A stretch of 64,000 nucleotides of DNA from Enterococcus cecorum (GCF_023221775.1 NZ_JAKUDS010000004.1:1-64000), one strand, 5' to 3'. Positions 28,163-36,733 are shown, numbered from the stretch's first letter. Numbers and translations are program-made. The notes: generated by a model from the sequence alone, not told the origin.

Positions 28163-29440
28163 TTAAGCACCTTTACTTTCTGTTGTGATTTCGATGATTT
28201 TATTGTCAGCATATTTTGGTCTGTAGAATAATTTATAAAGGACGGCACAAACAATTGGTAAAAGACCTGAAACAAAGTATAGTTGTGGGAAATTCAAGAA
28301 TTGATGAAGTTCACCTAAAATATATGGTCCTACGCCAAGTCCTAAGTCTAAACCGATAAAGTAAGTCGATAAAGCAATTCCGATATGATGACCATCGCAA
28401 GTTTTAAGACATACAGCTTGGCCATTCGACATAAATGTACCATAGCCTAATCCGACTAGTGCACCAGAGAATAATAATAACCAGCTAGAGTTTGTAATAC
28501 TTAGTGAAAATAAGCCAAGTGTTAAGAATAAGTAGCTAGGATACATGACATAATTTTCACCTTTTGCATCAAAAATACGACCGGTCATTGGACGAGTTGC
28601 AGTAATCACTAAAGCATAGACAACAAAGAAAAATGAACTTGCGGCAACTAAATGGATTTCCTTAGCATAAGAAGAAAGGAAAGATAAGACACAAGAATAA
28701 GCAACCCCCATAATAAAGGCGATTCCTGAAATAAATCCAACTTTCTTTTCAAGGAAGGTATTTAGTTTCCAAGATTCAAGCATTTCGCGATGTTCTTTAG
28801 TAATCTGAATGTTTTTAACTGGAAAGACAAAACAAGCAATTGAAGTAAGTAAAATAAGGACAATTGAGAAAATGATAATAAAATAAAAGCTTGTATTGTT
28901 TAGTAAAATCATTCCGATAAATGGACCAATGGCAGCGGCTAAACTAGTACTTAAACCATAGTAGTTAATCCCTTCGCCATGTTTTGATTCTGGAATATAA
29001 GCTGTAACAATCGCATTAGTAGCTGTTGAAACGGTGCCATAGCCAAAGCCATTTAATAAACGTACTAAGTATAAAATTTGAATGCTTGGAATATAAAGGT
29101 AAGCAATTGTTGTTAATAAATAAAATAGTGCGCCGTAACGTAAAACAGCTTTACGACCAATTAGTTCTAGTTTTTTACCCATAAATAGTCGCGCCAATAA
29201 AGTTCCGATGATATAAATACCAGAAGCAAGTCCGGCTTGACCTAGAGTTGCTTGTAATTGGTCTTGGGCAATCACGGCGATAATCACCATCAATAGGTAA
29301 TACACCAGATACACGACGAAGTTAATCAGGGTAATACTGATAAATCCTTTGTTAAATAGTTTGTCTACTGAATTTTCCACGAGATTTTTCATGCTCCTTT
29401 TATTCATTTTTTTGAAAATAGATTGTGAATAAATAATCAT
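28163..29440 (-). CDS. MFS transporter, possible staphylopine/metallophore or drug exporter type
   Basis: A protein of up to 425 residues with twelve hydrophobic helices. The MFS motif appears as GRKAVLRYG near 95 after the second helix (MGKKLELIGRKAVLRYG), and RLLNGFGYGT near 130. Substrate is not evident from sequence; the type in the title is a guess. The start is uncertain: ATG 29440, ATG 29407, ATG 29392 and GTG 29380 are all in frame, and AAAGGAG sits only one base before 29392. It is divergent from the PrfA/Ers-like regulator gene, which could control it, and is coupled to the 56-residue gene. Confidence 0.75.
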   Translation of the reverse strand: MIIYSQSIFKKMNKRSMKNLVENSVDKLFNKGFISITLINFVVYLVYYLLMVIIAVIAQDQLQATLGQAGLASGIYIIGTLLARLFMGKKLELIGRKAVLRYGALFYLLTTIAYLYIPSIQILYLVRLLNGFGYGTVSTATNAIVTAYIPESKHGEGINYYGLSTSLAAAIGPFIGMILLNNTSFYFIIIFSIVLILLTSIACFVFPVKNIQITKEHREMLESWKLNTFLEKKVGFISGIAFIMGVAYSCVLSFLSSYAKEIHLVAASSFFFVVYALVITATRPMTGRIFDAKGENYVMYPSYLFLTLGLFSLSITNSSWLLLFSGALVGLGYGTFMSNGQAVCLKTCDGHHIGIALSTYFIGLDLGLGVGPYILGELHQFLNFPQLYFVSGLLPIVCAVLYKLFYRPKYADNKIIEITTESKGA

Positions 29441-29761
29441 TCTATTTTCATTTTTTTAAAGTGAATAAGCCCCGAGATGCGTTTAATGGTTGGATGTTTC
29501 ATGTAAAAAGAAATTGATAGAAGGTCATAAAAATCAAGGAAAAAACGCACCTCAGAGGGATTATCAATCACTTGTGAGCCTACTATACACGCATTTGACA
29601 AACAAAAAATGCGACTTTGCTATAAAAAATTGTAAAAAACATTTAAATTTCACAAACATTATATACAAATGTTGTTGAGTTTTGCGGTATAATAAGTTTA
29701 ATAAAGAATGAAAAGTTTTCTGAAAGTAAATGAAAAAGAGATTTGAGTGGGGGATTTTTTT
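29441..29761. promoter_or_regulatory. Divergent regulatory region with an AACATT/AATGTT palindrome
   Basis: The 321-bp gap between the MFS gene and the PrfA-like gene has no supported coding sequence. TATAAT at 29688-29693 fits as the -10 of the regulator gene. Instead of a good -35 there is an inverted repeat, AACATT at 29655-29660 and AATGTT at 29668-29673, which could be a regulator site. It resembles a PrfA-type box only loosely. Confidence 0.45.
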
Positions 29762-30418
29762 ATGGATGACCAAATATTGCAAAAGTATTTAACCAAGGGG
29801 AATTTTCCTGTCGTAGTGAAGGAAAAGAAAAAGTATTTAATGTATGAAGGCATTCAGGATCGCTATGTTTATATTTTAAAAGATGGAATCATTAAAACCT
29901 CCGTCATTTCTAGAGATGGTCGCGAGTTTAATCTGCGTTATATTACAGGGCTAGAAATCGTCTCATTATTGAAAGATGAGTATTCTCAGTTTATTGATTC
30001 ACCGTTTAATATTCGGATTGAGTCAGAAAAAGCGGAATTATACCAAATCGACCGGGTACAATTTTGGAAAGATGTCAATGAGAGTGAAGAATTACAACTC
30101 TATGTGAAGGATTATTATCGGGTGCGTCTGCTTTATGCGATGAAAAAATTGCAACAAATGCTAATGAATGGTAAATTTGGCGCGGTTTGCACGCAATTGT
30201 ATGATTTATATGAAAGCTTTGGCGTTGAAACTTCTGAAGGAATTTTAATCGATTTTGTGGTCACTAATGAAGAGATTGCGCATTTTTGTGGCATTGCATC
30301 GGCTAGCAGCGTCAACCGTATGATGCAGCAGTTGAAAGATTCGGGTGCCATTGAGATGCGCAAACGGAAAATATTGATTAAAGATCTGGAAGCAATAAAA
30401 GAAAATATAATATTTTAA
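29762..30418 (+). CDS. Crp/Fnr-family regulator, PrfA/Ers-like
   Basis: A 218-residue regulator with an N-terminal cyclic-nucleotide-like beta barrel (about 15-115) and a C-terminal winged helix. The recognition helix region is NEEIAHFCGIASASSVNRMMQQL near 170-192. It lacks an FNR-type cysteine set. Overall layout resembles Listeria PrfA and enterococcal Ers. I chose ATG 29762 since GTGGGGGA ends seven bases before it. It is divergent from an MFS transporter. The gene is directly followed by a 165-bp repeat. Confidence 0.78.
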   Translation: MDDQILQKYLTKGNFPVVVKEKKKYLMYEGIQDRYVYILKDGIIKTSVISRDGREFNLRYITGLEIVSLLKDEYSQFIDSPFNIRIESEKAELYQIDRVQFWKDVNESEELQLYVKDYYRVRLLYAMKKLQQMLMNGKFGAVCTQLYDLYESFGVETSEGILIDFVVTNEEIAHFCGIASASSVNRMMQQLKDSGAIEMRKRKILIKDLEAIKENIIF

Positions 30419-30420
30419 TA

Positions 30421-30584
30421 AGGTTGTGAGAAGGGTCGACCAGCTACGAGCGGATAAGGTTGTCCAGAACGTCGGGAAAGTCCAAAAAGTAAAGACTTTC
30501 CCAGACGAGAATGTCTTACGCCGATGTAGCTATCCTTCGAACACCGTCAAATAAGGTTGTAAAGAGACTTGGTCAGCTACGAGC
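30421..30584. repeat. 165-bp palindromic repeat, copy A (EFAR-like)
   Basis: This copy matches 44411-44575 over its whole length. Both begin with a GGTTGT...CAGCTACGAGC half-repeat, continue with GTCCAGAACGTCGGGAAAG, contain a nine-base stem GGGAAAGTC/GACTTTCCC (30474-30482 with 30494-30502), then an inverted relative of the half-repeat, and end with a second GGTTGT...CTACGAGC. A third, degenerate half-repeat follows at 30589-30617. Size and folding recall the EFAR repeats reported in E. faecalis; I recall that family from memory and cannot align to it here. It lies right after the regulator stop codon. Confidence 0.85.
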
Positions 30585-30645
30585 AAAAGGTTATCAATCA
30601 ACTAGGTCAAATACGAGAAAATTCATGTGTTACCTTTTAAAAAAT

Positions 30646-30659
30646 TTAACCATGGTCAA
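30646..30659 (+). promoter_or_regulatory. Possible degenerate FNR-type box
   Basis: TTAAC-CATG-GTCAA sits about 40 bp before the broken FNR-like gene. It departs from a symmetric TTGAC/GTCAA box by one base. Weak. Confidence 0.3.
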
Positions 30660-30700
30660 TTTTTTAGGAAATATAAAAGAATGCAAGGGAGAATAAAAAT

Positions 30701-31530
30701 ATGACAAAAATTGGCTGCGTTCATCGGGTTCCTCTTTTTAATAATCTTACTTGCGATGAACAGAGTAAGGTTCAAGAATTGCTATATCATAAAACCTTTA
30801 AAAAGGGACTGACCCATTAGTCTCTTATAAAACATGAGCATTTAAATAATCCGAATATTCATCATTGATTTTATGAGTAATCAAGTTGAACATTCGGATT
30901 TTATTTTCTTTTTTATTAAAGATTTATTCCATCATATGGATTTCTTTTTTTATTATCTTGCTAATATACTTTTGGGTCAGCCCCGATGATCCAGAGCAGC
31001 TATCGATTATTTCAGCTGGTGCTATGAGAATCTATAAACTGAGTAAAACTGGTAAGGAACAGCTTATTCGTATTGTTAATGAGGGAGAATATGACGGAGA
31101 GAATTATCTCTTTGGTCTCTCAAATGATTCTCTTTATGGAGAGGCCATTAAAGAAACAAAGGTATGTATCCTATATAAGTCAGATTTCAATAAGTTAATC
31201 AATCTTTACCCACAATTAAGCTGCAAACTACTTCAATTAAACGCCTACAAATCTTTAGAGATTGAGAATCAACTGCAACTACTGGCAATTGATTCAATAG
31301 AGGATCGTTTAGCTACCTACTTCAGTCAGCTCTCTCTTCCTTCAGAGGTAATGACTGAAGAGACCATTACGATACCAGTCTCACTGAAAGAACTAGCCAG
31401 CTATCTAGCTACCAGTCCTGAAACTATATCCCGTAAATTAAGAGCTTTTCAAGAAGAAGGATTAATAAATAGAAATGGAAAGAAAATTATACTATTTCGT
31501 TCTTTTTGGGATAAATTTGACTTTCTATAA
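30701..31530 (+). pseudogene. FNR/Flp-like regulator gene interrupted by a 180-bp element
   Basis: The first 35 codons (from ATG 30701, AAGGGAGA upstream) give MTKIGCVHRVPLFNNL...HKTFKKG and match the start of the intact regulator at 32215-32868. The frame then enters the 180-bp element and stops at 30818. Similarity resumes right after the element at PDDPEQLSIISAGAMRIYK and runs to the end, including the winged helix SPETISRKLRAF. Alignment with the intact paralogue shows about five codons missing at the junction. A long frame from 30886 exists only because the element is open in that frame. The protein is presumably inactive. Confidence 0.85.
30805..30984. mobile_element. 180-bp miniature inverted-repeat element, copy 1
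   Basis: The element starts GGGACTGACCC and ends GGGTCAGCCCC, giving 11-bp terminal inverted repeats with one mismatch. An inner inverted repeat AATCCGAATATTCA...TGAACATTCGGATT is also present. A second copy of identical length lies at 55268-55447 with roughly 85 percent identity by eye. It has no coding capacity for a transposase, so it must be moved in trans. I see no target duplication. Confidence 0.9.
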
Positions 31531-31576
31531 TTTTTATAAACTAAAGGATAGGTGTTACTTCTACCTATCCTTTAGT

Positions 31577-32206
31577 TTATTTCTTTGTTTCCTTATAAAA
31601 TGGCAGTAATTCATCAAAACTTTTTAATAGATCATCAATTAACCGTTCTAATGAGTGGTCAGTCTCAATTGGAATATCCTGTTTAACCAAGACCTTACGA
31701 ACCTCACCTGATTTGACCTGTCTTAGTAGATTCTTTCGATTTTCTTCTGTTGCATCCATTTTGAAACTTATACCATTTTTTTGTACAAAATAATACATAG
31801 CTCCAAAAGGAAGAGGATTCAAAACTTTATTTTGTTTCTCTAAACTGTTTTCAGACCTCCTTCTTTCTACAAAACTAACCTCAACGGAAATTCCAAAATT
31901 ATCAGATTCCCCATAAAGACGAATAGCCAATGCTGGATCATCCAAATCATCGGAAGGCAATCGGAAATAACACCAAAAATGTGGACGACATAGCTGAGAT
32001 TGATTCATCCATTGACTAACACGCTCTGCTTTAAATGGCTTTACCCTGTCTTCAAAAGATTTACTGATTAAACTGAATTCATCCCGGGCCTGTCGAGCTA
32101 GGTCCCTTAAATCCATCATATACTGGCGATAATTACCAGCCTTTTCCGGCTTAATATACTTTTCTCCTCGATAGGGTAGATATTCCTTTAATTTGTCAAA
32201 CGACAT
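31577..32206 (-). CDS. Conserved hypothetical protein, possibly HI_0552 family
   Basis: A 209-residue soluble protein without membrane segments or a signal. It contains a Trp/Cys-rich strand (CRPHFWCYFRLPSDD near 73-87) and a charged C-terminus. I think it belongs to the HI_0552 family of unknown function, but this is from memory of a few residues. It is the last gene of the minus-strand set and begins eight bases after the FNR-like regulator stop, so it is co-transcribed with it. Confidence 0.55.
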   Translation of the reverse strand: MSFDKLKEYLPYRGEKYIKPEKAGNYRQYMMDLRDLARQARDEFSLISKSFEDRVKPFKAERVSQWMNQSQLCRPHFWCYFRLPSDDLDDPALAIRLYGESDNFGISVEVSFVERRRSENSLEKQNKVLNPLPFGAMYYFVQKNGISFKMDATEENRKNLLRQVKSGEVRKVLVKQDIPIETDHSLERLIDDLLKSFDELLPFYKETKK

Positions 32207-32214
32207 TTTTCACC

Positions 32215-32868
32215 TCATAAATCAATCAGGCCATCTACGTTAAGAATAATTATTCTTCTACCTGAACGTTTTATCAATCTATTATCCTCAAGCAATCTAA
32301 ATTTTCTAGAAAGAGTTTCAGGAGTAGTCCCTATATATCGCGCAATATCAATCATCTTCATAGGTAAACTGAACTGATAATCGTTCGCTACTTTTGACAG
32401 ATCCAAGAGGTAGTTCGCTAAACGTTCCTCAACACGCTCCATAGATAAAATATGGGCCTGCTTCTCTACTTGAATCATCTTTTGCGCACTTAATTCAAAT
32501 AATTTAAGAGCTATTTGTGGATTCCTAAGCATTACTTGATCAAAAGCTTGTTTACTTAATCTACAAATTTCAGTTGTTTCAAGAGTTTCACCAAAAAGAG
32601 ATTCATTTTTAATACCGAACAACTGATTCTCACCCTCATAGCCACCTGGTTCAACGACCCGTAAAAGCTGTTCATCACCATTTGTAGACATTTGGAATAC
32701 TTTCATACTTCCGAGAGCCACGATGTCCAGATTTTCATCTCCTGGTCTAAAAACAATTTCATTTTTTTTAAATTTTTTGTGTTGTGCCAATCTATTAATT
32801 TTAATCTGTTCATCTTCTGACAGATAATTAAATAATGGTACAAGTGTCACACAAATATGTTGAATCAT
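32215..32868 (-). CDS. FNR/Flp-type Crp-family regulator
   Basis: A 217-residue Crp/Fnr protein of the streptococcal/lactococcal Flp type. The N-terminal barrel spans about 15-120 and the winged helix about 150-210, with ARYIGTTPETLSRKFRLLEDN as the recognition region (TPETLSR is the FNR-like E..SR signature). This signature fits binding to TTGAT-N4-ATCAA, and two such boxes lie in this island. It has only a Cys at residue 6 and another at 111 (ICRL), so an iron-sulfur cluster is unlikely; a redox-active Cys pair is possible. A broken paralogue lies at 30701-31530. Confidence 0.85.
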   Translation of the reverse strand: MIQHICVTLVPLFNYLSEDEQIKINRLAQHKKFKKNEIVFRPGDENLDIVALGSMKVFQMSTNGDEQLLRVVEPGGYEGENQLFGIKNESLFGETLETTEICRLSKQAFDQVMLRNPQIALKLFELSAQKMIQVEKQAHILSMERVEERLANYLLDLSKVANDYQFSLPMKMIDIARYIGTTPETLSRKFRLLEDNRLIKRSGRRIIILNVDGLIDL

Positions 32869-32895
32869 GGATAGCCTCTTTCTAATTGATAAAAC

Positions 32896-33174
32896 CTATT
32901 CTTGAGATAATTCATCAAATTGTTTTAATAGCTGATAAGTTTTAGTAAATGTCCCACAAACATCATCTGGAATTGTATAATCTTTTGTAAGAGCTCTTAG
33001 TTCTGAAAATTCATTTGATAGGTCCAAATTATTATCCCTAATTTTATGTTGAATTGTTTCATAAACTTTGCGAACATCAAAGACTTCTGGATGATTTTTC
33101 CCATGAGCTTTTGTAATAGCATTTGTATATAGATCAAGCATCTCATCGTTTGCTTCAAAAAATTGTCTTAACAT
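32896..33174 (-). CDS. Short Ric/hemerythrin-like protein lacking the C-terminal His motif
   Basis: A 92-residue protein. Its middle resembles the second half of iron-sulfur cluster repair proteins (ScdA/Ric): AHGKNHPEVFDVRKVYE near 23-39, and LRALTKDYTIPDDVCGTFTK near 60-79, matching the LRxLTxxYTPPxxACNTWR pattern of Ric. It stops where Ric continues with its HxHLEN metal ligands. No such residues follow in any frame before the next gene. It is either a truncated or a naturally short relative. It lies 15 bp after the HMA gene in the minus-strand operon. Confidence 0.6.
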   Translation of the reverse strand: MLRQFFEANDEMLDLYTNAITKAHGKNHPEVFDVRKVYETIQHKIRDNNLDLSNEFSELRALTKDYTIPDDVCGTFTKTYQLLKQFDELSQE

Positions 33175-33189
33175 TGTAACTTCCTCCTA

Positions 33190-33420
33190 TTATTTTTCTG
33201 ATGCTTTTAGGACATCATAGCCAATTGATTGCACTGCCTTCACAATTTCATTAATGTTTGTCATACTATCGTCAAAATTTACTTTTGCCTTACTGGCATT
33301 GAATAAAACTTTGACACTTTCATTATCGACACCTGTTACACTTTTAATGGCTCCCTCAATTTTTTGCATACATGTTGGACAAGCCAGTGTTTCAAGCTGT
33401 AGTATAGCTTTTTTCATCAT
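33190..33420 (-). CDS. HMA-domain metallochaperone (CopZ-like)
   Basis: A 76-residue ferredoxin-fold protein. The metal-binding motif is ACPTCMQKIEGAI (Cys residues 14 and 17), in the place of the CxxC of CopZ. It would carry soft metal ions to the ATPase encoded upstream, which itself has no N-terminal HMA domain. A perfect FNR-type box lies 57 bp before the start. Confidence 0.85.
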   Translation of the reverse strand: MMKKAILQLETLACPTCMQKIEGAIKSVTGVDNESVKVLFNASKAKVNFDDSMTNINEIVKAVQSIGYDVLKASEK

Positions 33421-33476
33421 CTTTACTTCCTTTCTTTATTATATCTTTAGTATAGTACGATATTTAGAATAAAAAA

Positions 33477-33490
33477 TTGATTTCTATCAA
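33477..33490. promoter_or_regulatory. FNR/Flp-type box before the HMA gene
   Basis: TTGAT-TTCT-ATCAA is a perfect match to the TTGAT-N4-ATCAA consensus. It lies just after the ATPase stop and upstream of the HMA gene on the minus strand, suggesting a separate promoter controlled by the linked regulator. Confidence 0.8.
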
Positions 33491-33496
33491 GAATTT

Positions 33497-35347
33497 CTAT
33501 TTTCTTTTATATTTTAAAAGCCTCATAGCATTCAAAATAACTACAAGAATGCTACCTTCATGAACAAACATGCCAATTGCCATATTCATCCACGAACTTG
33601 AGAGAACGCTGATAAGAAGAACTACTACGACTAGCAATGCAATGAAGATATTTTCAATCATATTACGTCGTGTGGCTTTAGCCAATCCAATCGCATGAGG
33701 GATTCTGTGAAAATCCGAATTTATCAAAACAACATTTGAAGTTTCAATAGCAACATCTGTACCGTTTCCCATGGCAATTCCAATATCTGCTAAGGCCAAC
33801 GATGGGCTATCATTAATACCATCTCCGACAAATGCTACTATTTCTCCACTTGCCTGACGTTTTCTCACAAATTCTGCCTTGTATTCTGGTAGTAGATGAC
33901 CATAAGCCTCGGTTAAGCCTAACTGATTAGTAACTAAATCAACTGTGCCTTGATTATCTCCAGATAATAGAATGAGATTTTTTACTCCCATATTCTTAAG
34001 CGTCTCTAAATCCTCCTTGACTCCTTGTCTAATCTGGTCGCGAATCCCTACAACAAGAGCTATTTGTCCATCAATAGCAGTTAGGACAATTGAATTCCCT
34101 TCTGCTTCCATCCCTGCTATGTCGGTCTTCATCTGGTTAGTGAAAGGAATATTATATTGATTCATCAAATAAGAGTTCCCAACAAGAACTTGGTGATTTT
34201 GAATACGAGCAACAATTCCCCCACCTTGAACGACCTCTGTTGAGTCAATCACCTCTACTACAGAACCTGAGTAATGGTTCACAATTGCTTTCGCGAGCGG
34301 ATGATCTGATTCTCTCTCAACACTAGCCAGTAAGCTCTCAGCAAGACTCCTATCACTGCTATAGTAGATTGTCTGTGCAACCTGAGGGCTACCATAAGTT
34401 AATGTTCCTGTTTTATCAAATAACATTGTATCAACTTTACTAAAGTTTGTAATGACATCACTACCCTTAAATAAAATACCATGTCGTGCGCCATTTCCAA
34501 TCCCTGACACATTTGAAACTGGTACGCCAATAACCAGTGCACCAGGACATCCAAGAACCAAAATAGTAACGGCTAACTCAATATTGCGGCTAATAAGCCA
34601 AACAATAATCGCTAACACTAAAACTGAAGGAGTATAGTATTTTGAAAATTTGTCAATAAATCTCTCAGCTTTTGACTTGCTGTCCTGTGCTTCTTCTACT
34701 AATTCAATAATTTTTCCAAAAGTTGTATCTTCCCCAATCTTCTCAGCACGTATTTGTATAGTGCCATTTTCGAGAATGGTGCCAGCAAAAACTTTATCTC
34801 TTAAACCTTTAGAGACTGGAATAGATTCGCCCGTAATACTTGCTTCATTTACAGTACCAGAGCCAAATATCACTTCACCGTCAACTGGGATCTTTCCACC
34901 AGTTTTTACTAAAAGAATATCTTCTTCATTAACTTCTTCAACTGACACCTCTTCAAAGTCACCATTATGTAGTTTACGAAAAGTAGTCTCTGGTACCATC
35001 TCCACGAGATTCTTAATCGCAGAACGTGTCTTGGCTAATGTTCTTTGTTCTAAGTATGCACCAAATAAGAAGAGAAAAGCTACAATAGCTGATTCTTCAA
35101 ACTCTTTAATAACGAATGCCCCTAAAATAGCAAGAGTTACTAAGAGATCTATGCTAATTACCTTAACTCTAAGAGCTTGATAGGCTTGAACAAAAATTGG
35201 TAAACCGCCAACTAATGAAGCTACAAACAGTAGATAAGCTGAGCCCTGCTCACTACTAAAAACCCATTTGGATGAAAAAGCAAGTATAATAAGAACCCCA
35301 GTTATTGCTGTCAACCAATTCCGATAATGTGATAACCATTTTTGCAT
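33497..35347 (-). CDS. P1B-type heavy-metal-transporting ATPase with CPG motif
   Basis: A 616-residue P-type ATPase of the CadA/ZntA branch. The phosphorylation motif DKTGTLT is near 309, the actuator TGESIPV near 170, and GDGINDSPSLA near 505. The membrane metal site reads GCPGALVIG near 265, where related pumps have CPC, so the second Cys is replaced by Gly. The usual N-terminal HMA domain is absent; a separate HMA protein is encoded downstream. Hydrophobic segments occur at about 12-60, 75-95, 235-275 and 570-610. It probably exports or imports a divalent or soft metal; which one cannot be told. Its upstream FNR-type box implies redox control. Confidence 0.88.
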   Translation of the reverse strand: MQKWLSHYRNWLTAITGVLIILAFSSKWVFSSEQGSAYLLFVASLVGGLPIFVQAYQALRVKVISIDLLVTLAILGAFVIKEFEESAIVAFLFLFGAYLEQRTLAKTRSAIKNLVEMVPETTFRKLHNGDFEEVSVEEVNEEDILLVKTGGKIPVDGEVIFGSGTVNEASITGESIPVSKGLRDKVFAGTILENGTIQIRAEKIGEDTTFGKIIELVEEAQDSKSKAERFIDKFSKYYTPSVLVLAIIVWLISRNIELAVTILVLGCPGALVIGVPVSNVSGIGNGARHGILFKGSDVITNFSKVDTMLFDKTGTLTYGSPQVAQTIYYSSDRSLAESLLASVERESDHPLAKAIVNHYSGSVVEVIDSTEVVQGGGIVARIQNHQVLVGNSYLMNQYNIPFTNQMKTDIAGMEAEGNSIVLTAIDGQIALVVGIRDQIRQGVKEDLETLKNMGVKNLILLSGDNQGTVDLVTNQLGLTEAYGHLLPEYKAEFVRKRQASGEIVAFVGDGINDSPSLALADIGIAMGNGTDVAIETSNVVLINSDFHRIPHAIGLAKATRRNMIENIFIALLVVVVLLISVLSSSWMNMAIGMFVHEGSILVVILNAMRLLKYKRK

Positions 35348-35400
35348 GATTTCTACCTCCTTTGTTATATCCAGTATAACCGAGCATAGAAATATAATAA

Positions 35401-35414
35401 TTGATTTATATCAA
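35401..35414. promoter_or_regulatory. FNR/Flp-type box before the ATPase gene
   Basis: TTGAT-TTAT-ATCAA is a perfect match to the TTGAT-N4-ATCAA consensus. It is 54 bp upstream of the ATPase start. It is the second such box in the island. Confidence 0.8.
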
Positions 35415-35431
35415 GTTTTAAAAATACTAGA

Positions 35432-36652
35432 ATGTCTAGATTGTTTCAAATACATCTAACTATGTTCAATAATATGCTTACAGTTAGAAACACGCCTTCT
35501 TTTGCAAAGGATACAGTGTATCGTTTCATGAAAATGATTCAGATTAACTGGATTCGATTCACAACACTTCTTTCAGCTAGAATCATCAAAGAAGCCATCA
35601 TCCCTTTGAGCTCTGAAAATCGAGTAAATGTGCTTATCATTGATGATTCCCTTTTTGAACGTAACCGTTCAAAAAAAGTTGAACTCCTTGCTAAAATCTA
35701 TGATTACGCAAAACATAAATACGCATTCGGATTTCGAATGCGTACTTTAGGTTGATCAGATGGTTGCACTTTCTTACTAATAAACAGCGTTCTTCTTTCT
35801 ACGGAAAATAGTAAAAACCGAATGAATGAAGCAGTAGAAATGGATAAAAGAACTGTTGGTTACAAACGCAGAAAATTGTCCATGAAAAAAGGAACCCATG
35901 CAATGCTTACGCTTCTAGAAGCAGCGAAGAAAGCTGAACTTCCAGCAAAATACGTTCTTTTCGACAGTTGGTTTTCATCACCAAGTACACTCCACGCCGT
36001 AAAAAATATGGGCTATGATGTAATTGGTATGGTAAAGAAAACTCCAAAGATGTTCTTTCGATATAATGGTGAAGCCATGTCTCTAGCTTCCATCTATAAC
36101 CAGAACAAAAAGAGACGTGGAAAATCAAGATATTTACTCTCGGTAACGATTGAAGTTGTAAAAGATGATGCTACCATTCCTGCTAAAGTAGTTTATGTCC
36201 GAAATCGTAACAAACGAAAAGAATACCTCTGCTTGATTTCTACAAACGTAAATTTGGACGAAAATGAGATCATTCGAATTTATGGAAAACGCTGGGATAT
36301 AGAAGTTTTCTTCAAGGTATGCAAAAGCTATCTTAACCTAAGTAGAGAATGTAACTCCCTATCCTACGATGCAATAACTGCGCATACTGCGGTTGTTTTT
36401 ACACGATACATGATGCTTTCGCTAGAGAGTAGGGAATCCAGTGATACTCGGTCTCTAGGAGAGCTTTTTCTACATTTTTCTGATGAGATGGCGGATATCA
36501 CATGGATACAAGCGTTTCAAATGCTGCTACAAATGTTTAGAACGATACTTACAGATTATATTGAACTTTCAGATGAAAAAATAACGCAATTAGTAGATAC
36601 ATTTATGGATACATTACCAGTTATGTTGAAAACGAAACTGCGAGCTGCATAA
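35432..36652 (+). pseudogene. IS4-family transposase, truncated and with an in-frame stop
   Basis: One continuous frame encodes a DDE transposase broken by TGA at 35753-35755. The stop falls in TLG-stop-SDG where relatives have Trp (TLGWSDG/TLGWTDG), so a TGG to TGA change explains it. The second half keeps the IS4 YREK signature as Y-(2)-R-(3)-E-(6)-K in IYGKRWDIEVFFKVCK (about 36279-36326) and a DSWF DDE Asp. The N-terminus begins near MSRLFQIHLTMF, about 70 residues shorter than full-length relatives, so the 5' end is lost. I cannot place the terminal repeats. It marks the right edge of the island. Confidence 0.85.
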
Positions 36653-36733
36653 AGTAGGATTATTGACAACTAAATAGGTTCTAGATACTGATTTTTCAAG
36701 GTTCATAGCTACAATTTATGTGCGAAGTTTGAG

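Noticed and set aside
30886-31530. Long reading frame starting inside the 180-bp element
   Set aside because: The first 35 residues are hydrophobic and encoded by the element. The true protein is the FNR-like regulator, and its start is at 30701.
34650-35180. 176-residue plus-strand frame opposite the ATPase gene
   Set aside because: It has no ribosome site and mirrors the codons of a clear P-type ATPase gene.
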